Below are positions 12,904 to 24,779 of a DNA stretch of 64,000 nucleotides, one piece after another. Position numbers and translations under genes: made by a program. The first letter of the stretch is position 1. Each line of letters begins with the position of its first letter. Origin of the DNA: Cycas panzhihuaensis (lineage: Eukaryota; Cycadophyta); assembly GCA_023213395.1 (NCBI GenBank), contig CM041465.1, forward strand, positions 162,013,741 to 162,077,740. The letters are read 5' to 3'. Below the pieces are notes generated by a model. That model ran no database searches, had not been told where the DNA came from, and saw nothing but the letters and a program-made list of their open reading frames with translations.

Positions 12904-14425
12904 TATTAATGAAATATAAAAGGGGCCTTGACAAAGAAGGATATAGTTAGAAGAAAAGAATGTAAGAAATGTGGGAGATAAGTAGAATGGGTGTTAAAAG
13001 AGTGGGAGTGTATAAAAAGGAGAGAGAGGGGGAAAAGGGGTAGGGTGTAGGGTGTTTATAGGCTGTTGACCCTAAAATTTATATAAGAAAATCACCTAAT
13101 ACATTTGAATAAGTGTAACAAACCCATTGAGATGATATAAGCAGGCAATAAGTAAAAATTGAAGCTTATAAGGCATATGGCGTGCCTATATGCTAATTTT
13201 CTTGAAATTAACAATTAAAAATGACCTAGTAGACTCTCATCAACACGAGACACTAATCAAAATAAGATGCATGAATTTTTACGATTAGATTTTAGGTTGT
13301 GGACTTTTTTGTTTTATGACGAGTCTAATAGTGCTGGTCTCATCTAAATATGAGAAGTATTGACAAAGTTATGCCACTTTTTTTTTTTTTTTAATAGACT
13401 GACTACAAGACTAAAATTAACTACACTGAATTGGGTTTAGGTGGAGTGGATATTGATTCTAATGTGGATGGAATATGATGTAGATGATACTGAAAGTTTG
13501 GATAGGATCTCTAATATTATGTGTCTAGTTGTTAATTGTATTAAAAGATTCTTGAGAGGTGAACTATGTAAATTTGCATATGTGCTTTGATTTTATAATC
13601 TTGTTGCTTGTTCATAAGGTCACTTTATTGAATATGATGGTGTTCGTATAAAGTGTTGTTATTGATTTACTTAATAATAAGTCACTATAAAAAAATTGTA
13701 GTAGTTCTCAATTGTATTGACAAAAGTATAATAGAATCAGGATGTTTGTATAGAAGGTTTGTGTAATAATTAATGTGTAAGTGAAAGGAGGACCAACTAG
13801 ACTCCAATAAAGGAGTGTTTAGCTCTATAAGCACTACGATAAGCTTCATTGTCATTATTGTAGCTCAACCCAATACCTTAGGGCACTACTTATAAAGGAA
13901 AAACTGCCATCGTAAAGTCTACAGTCGTGTAGCGGTGTTCGTGCATGACAGCTTCCATGCGCTAATCGCTAACCTGTGCACCACAAAGGGATAAAAGATC
14001 GATAGTCTTCCTATGTTAAGTTGGTGAGGAAGCCTACAAGGGTCCTCCTATATACCTAAGGGCATATAGAGGCACAAGTCCGTAGTCAAATTTTGTAAGA
14101 GGCCTGGGTATTAGCACAATCTACCCTTCACTTCATATAGTAGCATATACTCAACTATATTTAGCCAGAATGACATATTCCCACGATGTTTATAGGCCCC
14201 TAGCATATGGTCTCTACTTAGACTCTAAGGGAAGGGAGGGTGGGATTTATTGATTTAGAGTGTGTTACCCACTTGTAGTTGATTGCTGTAGATAATGAAA
14301 CTAAATAAGAAAATTTTAAAAAATTTGCTTTTAGGAGAAGGTTTAAAGATTCATGAAAAGAAAGAAATTTTTCCTTTTTCGTGACAACTTCCTTATAGAT
14401 CTTTGCACCTCACCCTGATACCACT
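12904..14425 (-). other. G leader between 5' LTR and gag, with primer site and G-rich block
   Basis: Adjacent to the LTR, the minus strand reads AGTGGTATCAGGGTGAG (14410-14425), close to the tRNA-Met primer site. G runs at 13028-13052 on the plus strand (GGGGG, GGGG, GGG, GGG) lie next to TGTTTATAGGCTGTTGAC, a block shared with the leader of B. A T tract is at 13376-13394. The CTCCTATATACC block near 14045 is shared with B and H. No protein is seen. Confidence 0.65.
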
Positions 14426-14828
14426 TGATACAATCCCAACCAATAATTTTTTACTCAAATGGATGATTTGTAAGTGATGAGAGAGCATAATAGATCTTTT
14501 TATTATTATAATAACTCATATTTTATTTAGAATATAAAAAGGGTGCAATAAAGCTTAAAGGACACCAAAAGAGAAGTTATACGTAAATATAATCTTACAA
14601 GAAGAGATTATGAAATAAGAGATTTCTTTACAAATCTATAGCCTTAAGTAGACAAAAGTGGCTACTTTTCCCTGACATCCTATTAGTGGACCACATAGCC
14701 TTTAATATCATTGGTGAAGATACACAACCCCCACACACACACATTAATAATTGACATTAACCTTTACCACCTTAGCCATGTGATTGAATGCTTATATGTC
14801 ACTAACCTTGGGAGGAGGCTACTTAACA
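14426..14828 (-). repeat. 5' LTR of gypsy G
   Basis: Starts TGATACAATCCCAACC and ends GCTACTTAACA. It matches 2402-2794 and differs from it by many substitutions and short indels, including a CA run near 14740, so G is old. Confidence 0.85.
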
Positions 14829-16390
14829 TGTTTACATATATCCTTAGGTGTTTATTATACTATGTATTACTCTCATAAAAGCCTTCGTAAATTCAAGATT
14901 AGTATATATATTTGGGTGCTAAAATTGTTAAAAATTCTTAGTGCATTGCCATTGTGCCTTAATCATACTGTGTGTAAGCTTGTTAGAGTAGGTTAGGTTG
15001 TAACACTAGATGTTGTGCATATTCCTTAATAGAGTTAGGACCTATATTTAGTTGTATGGGAAAATATTATAACTCAACAAGCATCAAATTGGTAGGCATT
15101 GATAGGTGAAAAACATTTAGATAATTACTAGATTAAATTGATTGTCAACCACGTTAATCTAAAGAGAATTTTAGCTATGTGCATATCATGTTTAGAGGGG
15201 GACCAGGGTAATCTGAGCTCTTTGGGTAATTGAGGGTCTAATATACACACTTGTGTGCACATGCCTAAATAGTGCTATATAGAAAAAAGTATATGGCTCC
15301 ATTAGAATCAAAATAGTAACCATGTTTTGTTAAAAACTATTTAGAATCACAAGGTCAAACTAGTCACCCTATCTTTTGTGTATGTCTAGAGGGCCTAATA
15401 GTAATGGCATCAGGTTTCTATTAGAGGGGCCATTTTATATATAAATAAAAAATATATCCTCATTTTACATGATTTAGATCAACCAAAAGATACTTGATTC
15501 ATTTAACATGTGAATATAATATTTATCCTTCCAATTTGATAATAATATAATGGAAAGTTGAGTGGTGCCTTGTAATGTGCTAATTAGATATGCTTAGCTA
15601 AACCAAAGCCATTCATCAATTGCACCATTATATAGATAATTTCAATACAACATGCATCGTGTGTTAGAGAGACAAGTGAACTTAAAATAATATTTTTTAA
15701 TTGTTATTGTGTAATAGTATAATATAACAAAACACTTTTGAACTAATGAATCATTTATCTCTTAGAAGTGACATATAAGATAATCATTATCTATATCTAT
15801 ATCATATATATCTATAAAGAATAATGTTTTGTCACATCATCAAAAACATCCACCCATGTACACCCTAAGAGATTGTACCAAGGTAATCTCCCACACTAGT
15901 CTTTCTTGTTTAACCAACCAAATTAACTTTTACTAAAATTTATTTACTTAGTACCCTATGCTGACATTTCATGTTTAACCAATTACATTCCTCATGTATA
16001 AAATAAAAAAGTAAGGCAAATCCTATTATATATAAAATAAACTAAAATGAACTATGAAAACCATTGATTGGTTGAGTGGTGTGTACTAAATATATATCAC
16101 CTATGTGTGCTAGTTATGAACTTTGTGATATTAGTAAAAGCATCTGTCCTCCGCAAAATTGGCTTTGAACACGATAAAAATAATATTATATGATATCATT
16201 AAAGAAATTCACCGATCAACACAAATTTTAATACATGTTCTAATTTTGTATGTATAATATTATATTACTTTAATTATTATAATATTAATTTATAAATAAT
16301 ATTATATTAATTAAAATTGCGTGAGTGTAGAAACATTCATTACGTGATAAATGATCTGACCATTCTCTAAGAGAAAGGCTAAATTAATAA
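14829..16390. other. AT-rich stretch with no recognised feature
   Basis: No frame shows a known domain. Around 16240-16320 the sequence is nearly pure A and T, with interleaved palindromic blocks such as AATATTATATTA and TTAATATTATAA. It separates element G from the more GC-balanced region that follows. Confidence 0.5.
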
Positions 16391-16399
16391 TAATAATGA

Positions 16400-17000
16400 A
16401 ACTCCATTTTAATCCGTACGTACATCGCGTCTCTTTGCGTGACGTAATGAAACCATTTGCCAAGTTTGGAGTAAGACAGTCATGATATAAAAACTTTTTT
16501 TAAATTATAGACGACAATGGATCATTAAAAGTGCCGGATAAGCCAAGAACTGGAATTGTGAAAGGTCAAAGCGGCGGAAGTCTACGATATACATACACGT
16601 CAGCATCGTAAAGTGCCGAACGGGCAGGCAACTTCTGGCTTTAACCCCTCAATCATTGCCTCCGTAAAATGGTTCCTTCCGGATAATATCGGAGGCCAAA
16701 ATGGAAGCCTTTATGCCCTACTTATTTCACGGTGTTAAAGCAGGGCTTTAATTCCTCGATCATTTCCTTCCTAAACTGGTTCCTTCCAGATAATAATAAA
16801 AGGGAAATAGAAAGCCTTTATGGCCTGTATATTTCACGTGGTTAAGCTATGCTATCCCTGCTTCCGGGTAGCTCTCGTTGGCTAACGCCGCATTTTCAAT
16901 CCATGGACTTGCCAATCCAACGATTTCAGGTAAACGCAAAACCTAAGCGGGCCTGAGGAGTCTGTTCCTATACACGACTCTCCGAATGATTAACCCTTGG
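16400..17000. promoter_or_regulatory. Candidate promoter-like island rich in ACGT cores
   Basis: GC content rises and several ACGT-core sites, the type bound by plant bZIP and bHLH factors, occur close together: TACGTACATCG near 16416, GTGACGTAATG near 16438, ACACGTCAGC near 16595 and a G-box CACGTG near 16837. There is no CpG loss as strong as in the retroelements. No gene can be tied to it: an ATG at 16903 opens only nine codons before GTAAAC, a possible splice donor. Role inferred only. Confidence 0.3.
16637..16849. repeat. Imperfect tandem duplication, units of about 106 bp
   Basis: Unit 1 (about 16637-16742) and unit 2 (about 16743-16849) share GGCTTTAA, CTCNATCATT, TGGTTCCTTCC, GATAAT, GAAGCCTTTATG and ATTTCACG in the same order. 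The second unit carries the CACGTG site. Confidence 0.8.
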
Positions 17001-17390
17001 TCGTCAATACTCATGATCAGTTTGGAAAATAATGCACAGCGGGCAAATATCTGACGGACTACTTCAAAGTCGACTCTCTATTTTGGGATTAAGGCCTGGG
17101 AAGTTGACATATAATTAATGCTTTACAAAGTATTTGGCTCGGGATCGGAGGAGCTGTTGTGTTTGTGAGCTTCGAATGTTACTCAGTGCTTGGGCAATTG
17201 AAGCAGAGGGCTAATAATAGGGCAGATAAAGTGCACCTCTGAATATATATATGATCATATTCACTTCGTAGAAGAGAGCTTAAATTATTGAATTCTAATG
17301 ATTCATTCAAACTGCCATGGCAGTATGAGTTCATCTTTCTTTTAAAACTCCCGCGATTCTTCCTATTTCAAGATCACAGGTGCCGAAACT

Positions 17391-17739
17391 TCATTTTACT
17401 TTCATTTTGAGGAAAAGATTACCACAGGGTAGAATTATTTTGTAGGCTGTAGTCTGGAGTGAAGGATTTTTTAACAAATTGTCCAGCGGCAATGATTTCT
17501 GTAATGTTGTGCTTTTTTCATTGTTGATTGTCCGTAAAGGCATTCTGTTCAATGGTGAATGCGGTGAAGTTTTCTGTGAAGTTAGACATGAAGGCTTGGA
17601 CAATATTTGCATGAAAATCTTGTAGAACTGGGGGAAGCATTCTGTTCTCAGGCACAAACTTGATGTCGTCGAAGAATGGAACGTGTTTAAGGGACGGGGA
17701 CTGTGACAAAACAGAGAATAAAAGCTTCTCTTTACACAA
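17391..17739 (-). other. Unassigned overlapping minus-strand reading frames
   Basis: Two overlapping frames (17657-17391 and 17739-17518) are open in different phases. The second reads like a soluble protein (PPVLQDFHANIVQAFMSNF). I recognise neither. They lie in line with the frames at 17800-18069 and 18135-18506 and may be parts of one broken or spliced gene, or of an old retroelement. Confidence 0.2.
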
Positions 17740-17799
17740 ATTTAAACTTTATGAGACTCGATCGGTATGGAAATTTTTTGAGATCCTTTACATGCGACT

Positions 17800-18069
17800 T
17801 CATTCCTGTCTTCTTTGCTTTGATTTTATTTTTCTTCTTATATGTAATCTTGATGTATTTTTCTGAATTATATGGGCCAATAATTTCAAGATTATATAGC
17901 TCATGCTTGGCTTAATCTCTTGAAATATCCTCTTCATTGTTTGATTTGAAAATATTGGCTCTACTCCGCCTTCAATATATTCCTTGATTAGAGGCACAAC
18001 TACATATGCTACCTGCTGAATTATTCTTAGGTATTCCGTTCTTTCTGTCTTTCTTGCATGTTCTTGCAA
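17800..18069 (-). other. Unassigned minus-strand frame, 89 codons
   Basis: Predicted to be mostly helical and hydrophilic, with segments such as YLRIIQQVAYVVVPLIKEYI and MKRIFQEIKPSM, ending in a Lys/Arg-rich tail. No Gag or Pol motif and no known family is apparent. It could be an exon of a host gene, since the density of stops is lower than in the retroelements. Confidence 0.25.
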
Positions 18070-18134
18070 TGGAACAGAGGGTCAGTCAGGCGAAGGCAGG
18101 ACTTCATGCAATAATTAGGTGTTCGATATCGGCT

Positions 18135-18506
18135 CTATAATGGATGCCATTTTATTTTGTATTTTCCTACAACATCATTACATATCATGATTCTTAATAT
18201 GAACACCATTCTATCTTCAATAACCTGGCTATCATACTGTCGATAATGACTTATTAACCTTGACGTCTTTTGTGCTAAACAGTTTTGTCTACATCTGCTA
18301 ATGTGATTAACAATATTTTGTACATGATTTCTAGCAGCAAGTGCCCTCTGGTTTATAGGAATGGAGAACTCTAAATTCTGGGCTATCTTTATCATCTGAT
18401 CTCTATGCACCTTTTTTGCTGAAATTTTAAGTAGAGAGTCAATAAACAAGACCATGTTTTGTCTCACTTGAAGATGGGTAATCAAACAATATGTAGATGT
18501 GTTCAA
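18135..18506 (-). other. Unassigned minus-strand frame, 123 codons
   Basis: An open frame that looks helical throughout (NMVLFIDSLLKISAKKV, AARNHVQNIVNHISRCR). No retroelement motif is seen. The next frame to the right, near 18586-18800, also reads like a soluble helical protein (CILAKCQEVFSKLDKPA) in another phase. Together they could be exons of an unknown host gene read right to left; splice sites were not established. Confidence 0.3.
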
Positions 18507-18889
18507 TTCTGATGCCTGGGGTTTGCTCTATTGATGAACAATAGGGATTACCCATGATGGGTGTTACAAAGCACAAGTACAGAAATTACAGGAAAATGCA
18601 GAGATTTAATGGAAAAAGCAGAATCTGAAAGATACTGCAGAAGATTTGTTTCAAAGTTACTTGCTGGTTTGTCAAGTTTGCTGAAGACCTCTTGGCATTT
18701 AGCCAGGATGCATAGATGTTCTGGCTTGAATTCCCTTTTCTTTGCAGTCTCTTGTTTGGATTTAGTTTTTGTGCTTTTTTCTTCCTTCTCCTGGAATAAA
18801 TAAACAAAGAATTGCTCTTCTTCCTCTTCTATTTGTTTTTATTTTCCTCCAAGAGTTAGGTGCATACTCTAATTTCTTCAGCTGTCTTT

Positions 18890-19815
18890 GACATCTAGCC
18901 AAAGACAGTTCTTTGTGAAGTTTGTTCTGGTTGAATCATACCTCCCTATTGGACAAATGATGGTCTTCATTATTGTTCCACAATTTTTGTAATTCTTTGC
19001 TAGCTTGTTTTTCACTGTGCTATTTGGCTACATTCAGATATTGCTTTCTTCCTAATTTTGTGCATTTTTGTTTTCATTTTCTTGACTGCTTCTCAGCTAT
19101 CTACAACATTGTATTTTCTGCTAACAGTCTTTGGACCTCTGGATGTAGATCATTTGGAGGGTCACTATGCTGAGGTTGATCCCTGTCTAACATGGAAGGT
19201 TGATATAACTTCAGCTTGTCAACATTGAAGCAGGGATGACTCCTCAAATATGGCAATAGATGAGTTTGCATGCATTTTAATCAATGGCTGCCACAATTAA
19301 CAAGGCCCATAATGCATTGGGTTGATCTTGAGAGGTTTCCCTACAAACCCTTATTTAGGTTGATAGCGGCAAACTTGATCTGCCACCTGGAAATGATGGT
19401 CTATCCAATGTTTGTTATGTTGGGCTTTGTATTTGTTAATGCTTCTTCCACTTGCTGGTGAGCTAGTTGAATATGTTTAATAAAGCTTTCTACTTACCGT
19501 TGAGCTTGCTTTTCTTTAGGCATTTAGGCTCTAAACAAAGAAGCAGTAAGCTCCATTGGAACTTGTTGCTGAAATCCTGATCATACATCATATGGCATAC
19601 ATCCTGTGGAGCTAGGCACTGCTTAGTTATAGCTATGTTGAATATAGGGAAAATCAACATCCAAGTCATTTGGATTATGATAATTATGCACTCTAAGAAG
19701 AACCATGGTTATGTTGACAACTCTCAAGTGACCATCAATTTGAGGATGGAAAGCCATTATTCTTTTGAGCTTTGTGCCCACTGTTGTCCATAATGGTGTC
19801 CAAAAGTGCATTAAA
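18890..19815 (-). pseudogene. Gypsy integrase remnant I
   Basis: The frame at 19811-19623 is a Ty3/gypsy integrase core: LWTTVGTKLKRIMAFHPQ, then DGHLRVVN, then YIQHSYN. The catalytic Glu that normally precedes VVN is Arg. Reading on to 19200 gives the C-terminal part, including a HQQVEEAL block and VDKLKLYQPS. No LTR could be paired with it, so it is a fragment of a separate gypsy subfamily. Confidence 0.8.
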
Positions 19816-21269
19816 AATAGTTGCCCATGTTAGGTACACTTTAGAGCGGCAATCTATGATGAATTCATAGATGCGAGAAGAACAATAGTATCAGGTTAGT
19901 GTACCAAGGTAGTCACATCTGCAAAATGGTGATGTTCTCAGCACCAATACAAGAAACCAAGTACATGTATGGCTAGAATATGATAGTATATTATATCACA
20001 TTACATATTATTGGACTATATTATATTATATGGCAGCCAGTATTTTCAATGTATTAATTTTAAAAATTCAATGTAATAATTGTGTTCTACCCCAACCCCC
20101 AACCTCCGCTACCTTCCCACCCCCCCCCAAACAACCAAAGTGTTACAAGAGGGAATTCCACACTCAAATTAACCACAAAAGGCAAAGTTTGTGAAAAAGT
20201 GGGGTTAATTTAGAAAAGTTGTGCACAAGAGGTGGATATGAAAGATGGTGCACAAAAGGTGGAATATCATTTGTCTTCTAAAGGAGCAACTTCACAAAGA
20301 AGGCTTCTTCATCACCTATCAAAGAGAAGAACTCTCCTTAACATCCTTTTATATAATTACATAATGACTATGGCAAATCATCATGCCACCACTCAAACTA
20401 AAGGAAGTCTACTAGAGCAAGGATTTGAAGAGTAAGGATATAGAAAGGAGACATCACCATAGCTTCCCCAAGAATATTTCATTATAATTCATCCATGGAG
20501 GGAGGACTCCGAGTCTACGCAAGGAGGGACAAGGTACCCTTCCATTAAAATAGTTGTTTCTTGCTTGTGTATTGCATTTATTGATAAGAAAAGACATAAT
20601 ATTGACAAAATACCCTCCTTTTCTCCTCCAAACAGCTCTATATTTTTTGAAAATATAATGATCTCTAGCTATATTAAGTGGTTATAGATTGTGAGGGAAC
20701 GAGCCATATAGTAGCTAACAAATCTGTACAGAGTTGTGGACATGTATATCCATTATGTTGTGTGAAATTTGGAGTCTACATCTCCATAGAATGCTAGAAC
20801 TTGGTTGTATATGAGAAAAAATAGGCCTTACAACTCAGTTGAAACCACATGACCCTGTTCACATCAAAACCATACAAAACAAATGTGGCAAAATCATGTA
20901 GTAGCTACTAGAGGCATACCTTTCCTTCCCCAATTTTAGAAATATGTTGTGTATGCTTTGAAGATAGTTTTCCTTTTTGGGATAGAAAGATAGCGAGACA
21001 TTAATGATAGTGTGTGTTTGTCGGTAAGAAGCTAGACAATAGATGTGCATTTACAACAATTAATGCCATAGTACAAAGTGCATACTAGATTTGGGTACAA
21101 ACTGAGATATATGTTGCATCATGTAAAATCTCCCTTGCTGTTGGAATAACATTATACTAGAATAAATGATGAACTTAATAGGAAAATAGAAATGGTAAAA
21201 ATGTTAATGGGAAGACAAATTTGAATTAAAAAATGTGAGAAAATGAACATAATAAGATTTATCGAGGAG
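19816..21269. other. Unassigned stretch, possibly with a decayed LTR
   Basis: AT-rich, with a C-rich tract at 20090-20131. From 20136 (TGTTACAAGAGGG) to about 20640 there is a TATA-like TTTTATATAAT near 20347 and a pyrimidine-rich end, a composition like an LTR, but no second copy or target duplication was found. The small frames here (20232-20435, 20859-21050) show no domain. Confidence 0.3.
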
Positions 21270-21749
21270 AATGAAGGGACAAAGTATAACCATGAAATGA
21301 TTCAACTCTCATTATAAAGCTTGAGAAATGCAAGCACAAAATACATAACACATAATGGAGAGGGAGGAGAATTGCTCTACACACAACCTATCAGAAATGC
21401 TTCAACAATATAATACTAAACTTCAAAACTACCACAAAATACATGAGAGGGAGCTTTTATTATATAGGAGTTCCCAATTACAAGATTGTGACACGTCACA
21501 AATTCAAAATAGAAGAAAAGTCATAACAGAACTCTCCTATTTAGGTTCAAAGGATGGTGAAAGTGTCACCTATCAACATGTTAACTTATTTATATAAAAC
21601 ATGTGAATAAGTCATTGAAGATAAAAGTGAAAATACAAGTGAATTTGACAATACATAAACTTACAAAAGTGCACTTTAGCATAAAACATAGGTGTCAAAA
21701 TAAAATGTACAAGGTCAAGACTTAATGCGAGAACATGAAGGTTCTAACA
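21270..21749 (-). repeat. 3' LTR of copia D
   Basis: On the minus strand it begins TGTTAGAACCTTC at 21749, directly after a polypurine tract (AGGAGGGG, 21750-21757). TATA-like boxes occur near 21595 and 21460. The far end is not fixed, because the 5' LTR of D has not been found; 21270 is approximate. Confidence 0.55.
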
Positions 21750-21757
21750 CCCCTCCT

Positions 21758-23100
21758 AAATGTGTACAACGTTAAGTCGAACTCTGAAGCCATCTCTAAA
21801 GTGCTTGAACTTTTCTCTGCCAAGTGCTTTGGTAAAGATGTCAGTAAGTTGCTGATCTATCACCCTATAGATGAGGTCAATCTCACCATTCTGCACATGT
21901 TCTCTAATGAAGTGGTGATGGACCTCAACATCCTTAGTCCACGTATGAAATACAGGATTTATGGCAATCTTGAACACACTTTGATTATTATAGTATAATG
22001 GAGTTGGTTGTGATTGCTCAATGCCAAGCTCTCCAGAAATCTATTTGAGCCAAATAACCTCACATGCTACTTTGATAGTAGCTTCGTATTCTATTTCGAT
22101 GGAGGAAGGAGTGACATATGGTCTCTTCTTCCAACTCTATGAAACAACTATTGACTTAGGGTTGAAACAGTAACTTGAGGTAGATTTCCAACTACTTTGG
22201 CATCCTACCCAATCAAAATTTGAGAACCACTTCACTGTGAAGTTTTTATTACGAGTGTATTGGAGACCATACTGTAATGTACCTTTGAGGTATTTGAGAA
22301 TTCACCTTTTAGCTTTCTAGTGTCACTTATTGGGTTCAGACATAAATCTAGAATAGATTCCAACAACATATGAAATGTCAGGCCTAGTGTTATTCAGATA
22401 AATAAGACTACCCACTAGTTGTCTAAAGAGGGTGGAATCAATAGATTTGGCTTCCCCATCAAGTGATAATTTTGTGCTAATCTCCGTAGGGGTTGCTGAA
22501 GATTTTTAGTCCTCCATTCTGAAATGTTGCAAAATGTCCTAAGTGTACTTGGCTTGGGATATGAAGATGTTGTCGGGTTGTTGTCACATCTTCATGCTAA
22601 GAAAATAATAAAGAAGTCTGAGGTTAGTCATCTCAAAACATTTTTTTAAGTCCCTTTGAAGACTTTTAATCTTGTCTAGATTATTGCCACTAACTATCAA
22701 ATCATCGACATACAAAATGACAAGAGGGATGTGCTACTGTTGAACTTTGATATATAGGTTCAAATTTGATGAGGATTGATGAAAACCATGTCTCAAGAAG
22801 TAATCATCGATTTTGGAGCACTAAGCATGTGGCCCTGTTTAAGACCATACGAGGCAACAAGAGGTGACAAACAAGATGCTCATTGTCGTGTGAAATGTAA
22901 CCAAGAGGTTGTTTCAAAAATACCTCCTCAATCAAATAGCCATTAAGAAAGGTGCTTTTGACATCCATCTGATATAAAGGCCATTTGCATTGAGCAGCTA
23001 AAGCCATAACCATTCTGATGGTGTTCATATTGGCGATAGGTGCAAATGTTTTGTTATAGTCAATGCCTTCTTGCTATTTGAATCCTTGTGTGATGAGACT
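21758..23100 (-). pseudogene. Copia D reverse transcriptase and RNase H remnant
   Basis: RNase H end at 21977-21756 shows the copia pattern VEVHHHFIREHVQNGEIDL and DIFTKALGREKF. The RT block at 23028-22804 reads MALAAQCKWPLYQMDVKSTF and NGYLIEEVF. The catalytic YVDD motif is intact near 22690-22704 (LVILYVDDLIVSGNN). Frameshifts and stops separate these blocks. The enzyme would make cDNA in the particle. D is the outermost element of the big nest. Confidence 0.85.
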
Positions 23101-24205
23101 AGCTTTATGTCACTTAATGGTGCCATCAATTTGGAACTTAGTTTTGTAGATCCATTTGCAATTGATGGCCTGTTTGCCTTCTAGCAATTCGACCAAGTCG
23201 CATATATCATTCTGTTAAATAGCATGGATCTCATCATCCGTCGCGGCTTGCTGCTTTTCATTTGGATGTGACTCTTCAAAAGTGGAAGGTTTTGGAGTGC
23301 TAAGCACTTCAGCCATAAGTGCATAGTCAACAGTAATGGGTGGCCACATTCTAGATGGGTGTTTGCCTTCAATAGTTTGTGCACTTGCAATAGTTTGCAT
23401 ATACCATTTAGGTAACTTCTTCACCAAGGTAGAGGTTGCTTCAGGGTCTTGTGATGGTGAAGGCTGTTGAATCTCAGAAGTGCTACCATGATCGAGTGAA
23501 GGAACTAAGGAAGATGATGAGGAAGGAGAAGTAGGTGTTGATGAATGACATGGTGTAGAAGATGTTGAGGGAACTGAATCCTCAACTACAATTTGCCTTT
23601 ATCAAGGGAGATTGGGATGGAATTAAGATTCAATTCCCTATTATCTTCTGCAAAGACAACATCTTGAGAGATACGCACATCTTTTTGCCAATAGAATCAT
23701 ATAGTTTGTAGGCCTTGCAACTAGTAGCATATCCAATAAAGATGCATTCCAAACTCTTATAATCAAACTTTTATCTTTGTTCTTGGGGAATATTCATATA
23801 AGCTGTGCACTCCAAATTTCATAGACAGCTAACCGTAGGTTTCTGGCTAGTCTAGGCCTCCTCAGTTGTCTTGTTCCAAACTGTAGGGGTGGAACTTCAA
23901 GTAGACAAGTAAGCAACAGTGTAGACTACTTCTACCCAGTATGATTGAGTGAGACTTTGAGCGTGCATCATGGCCTTTGCCTTACTGACTAGAGTTTTGT
24001 TCATTCATTCTGAGCAAGATTGGCGAGCCTCTTCTCATGTTCTCAATGACAAACATTTTGTAGATGAAACCTAATCAATAGTATTGGTGAATGAGATTGA
24101 TCTATCAAACCAATACAAACTCGTTCATCTCATCCATGATCTTTCCCTGCATATAAATCCGTTGAGAGTGTTCGTTGTCGAGAGGCTATTACTAAGCATT
24201 CCTAG
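23101..24205 (-). pseudogene. Copia D integrase C-terminal part and linker
   Basis: Minus-strand frames near 24000-23830 give NKTLVSKAKAMMHAQSL, then SYWVEVVYTVAYLST, the copia integrase C-terminal region. 23427-23181 holds the linker before RT, with VKKLPKWYMQTI. Several frameshifts. The piece next to E (about 24090-24205) does not match copia integrase well. Confidence 0.65.
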
Positions 24206-24752
24206 TGTAGTGGAAACTTTTATCTTATTTAAGAAATAATATAGGAATTCACAGATACTGTTTTAATAGATGCTCATACAGGTCTTATTAACCTCAAATA
24301 AAGATGAATGTTGGAAATACACCTCAAACATAGGAGCAAAGCAATGGAAATTGTACAAATAGAAAGCAAATATATTGTCCAAAATAATACCAGAAAGTAC
24401 AAAAATATACAACAAAATGTTTTTACTAGATGCTTATCTCTTCTAGGTGGGAATCCTCTAAATATCTCAAACCAAAAAGCCGAGCAACTATAGCCCTAGA
24501 GCCGAAATATGGAAGAGAGATCCAACAAAAATGATGCCCTAAAATTAGAGCTTTGATCCCTATTTATAATGGTCAACTTTTATCTAGTTTGAAGTCGGCC
24601 AGAACCTAGGGTTTTATGCCCAATCCTATGACATGGAAGTCGACTAGAAGACGACTTCACAGGTCAGCTAATACTCCCATTCCTGCGCTTAGTTCTAGCG
24701 TTTTAAGTCAGATGACAGGCCCCTAAAGAGAGGGATTTCTTGGAATGCAACA
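24206..24752 (-). repeat. 3' LTR of gypsy E
   Basis: TGTAGTGGAAAC to GGAATGCAACA. A polypurine tract complement AGTCCCCCTCT (24753-24763) lies to its right. It differs from the 5' copy at scattered positions. Confidence 0.93.
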
Positions 24753-24779
24753 AGTCCCCCTCTAAAAATATGCTTTGCA

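Noticed and set aside
16903-16929. Possible first exon with ATG and a GTAAAC splice donor
   Set aside because: Only nine codons, no matching next exon could be found, and such signals occur by chance.
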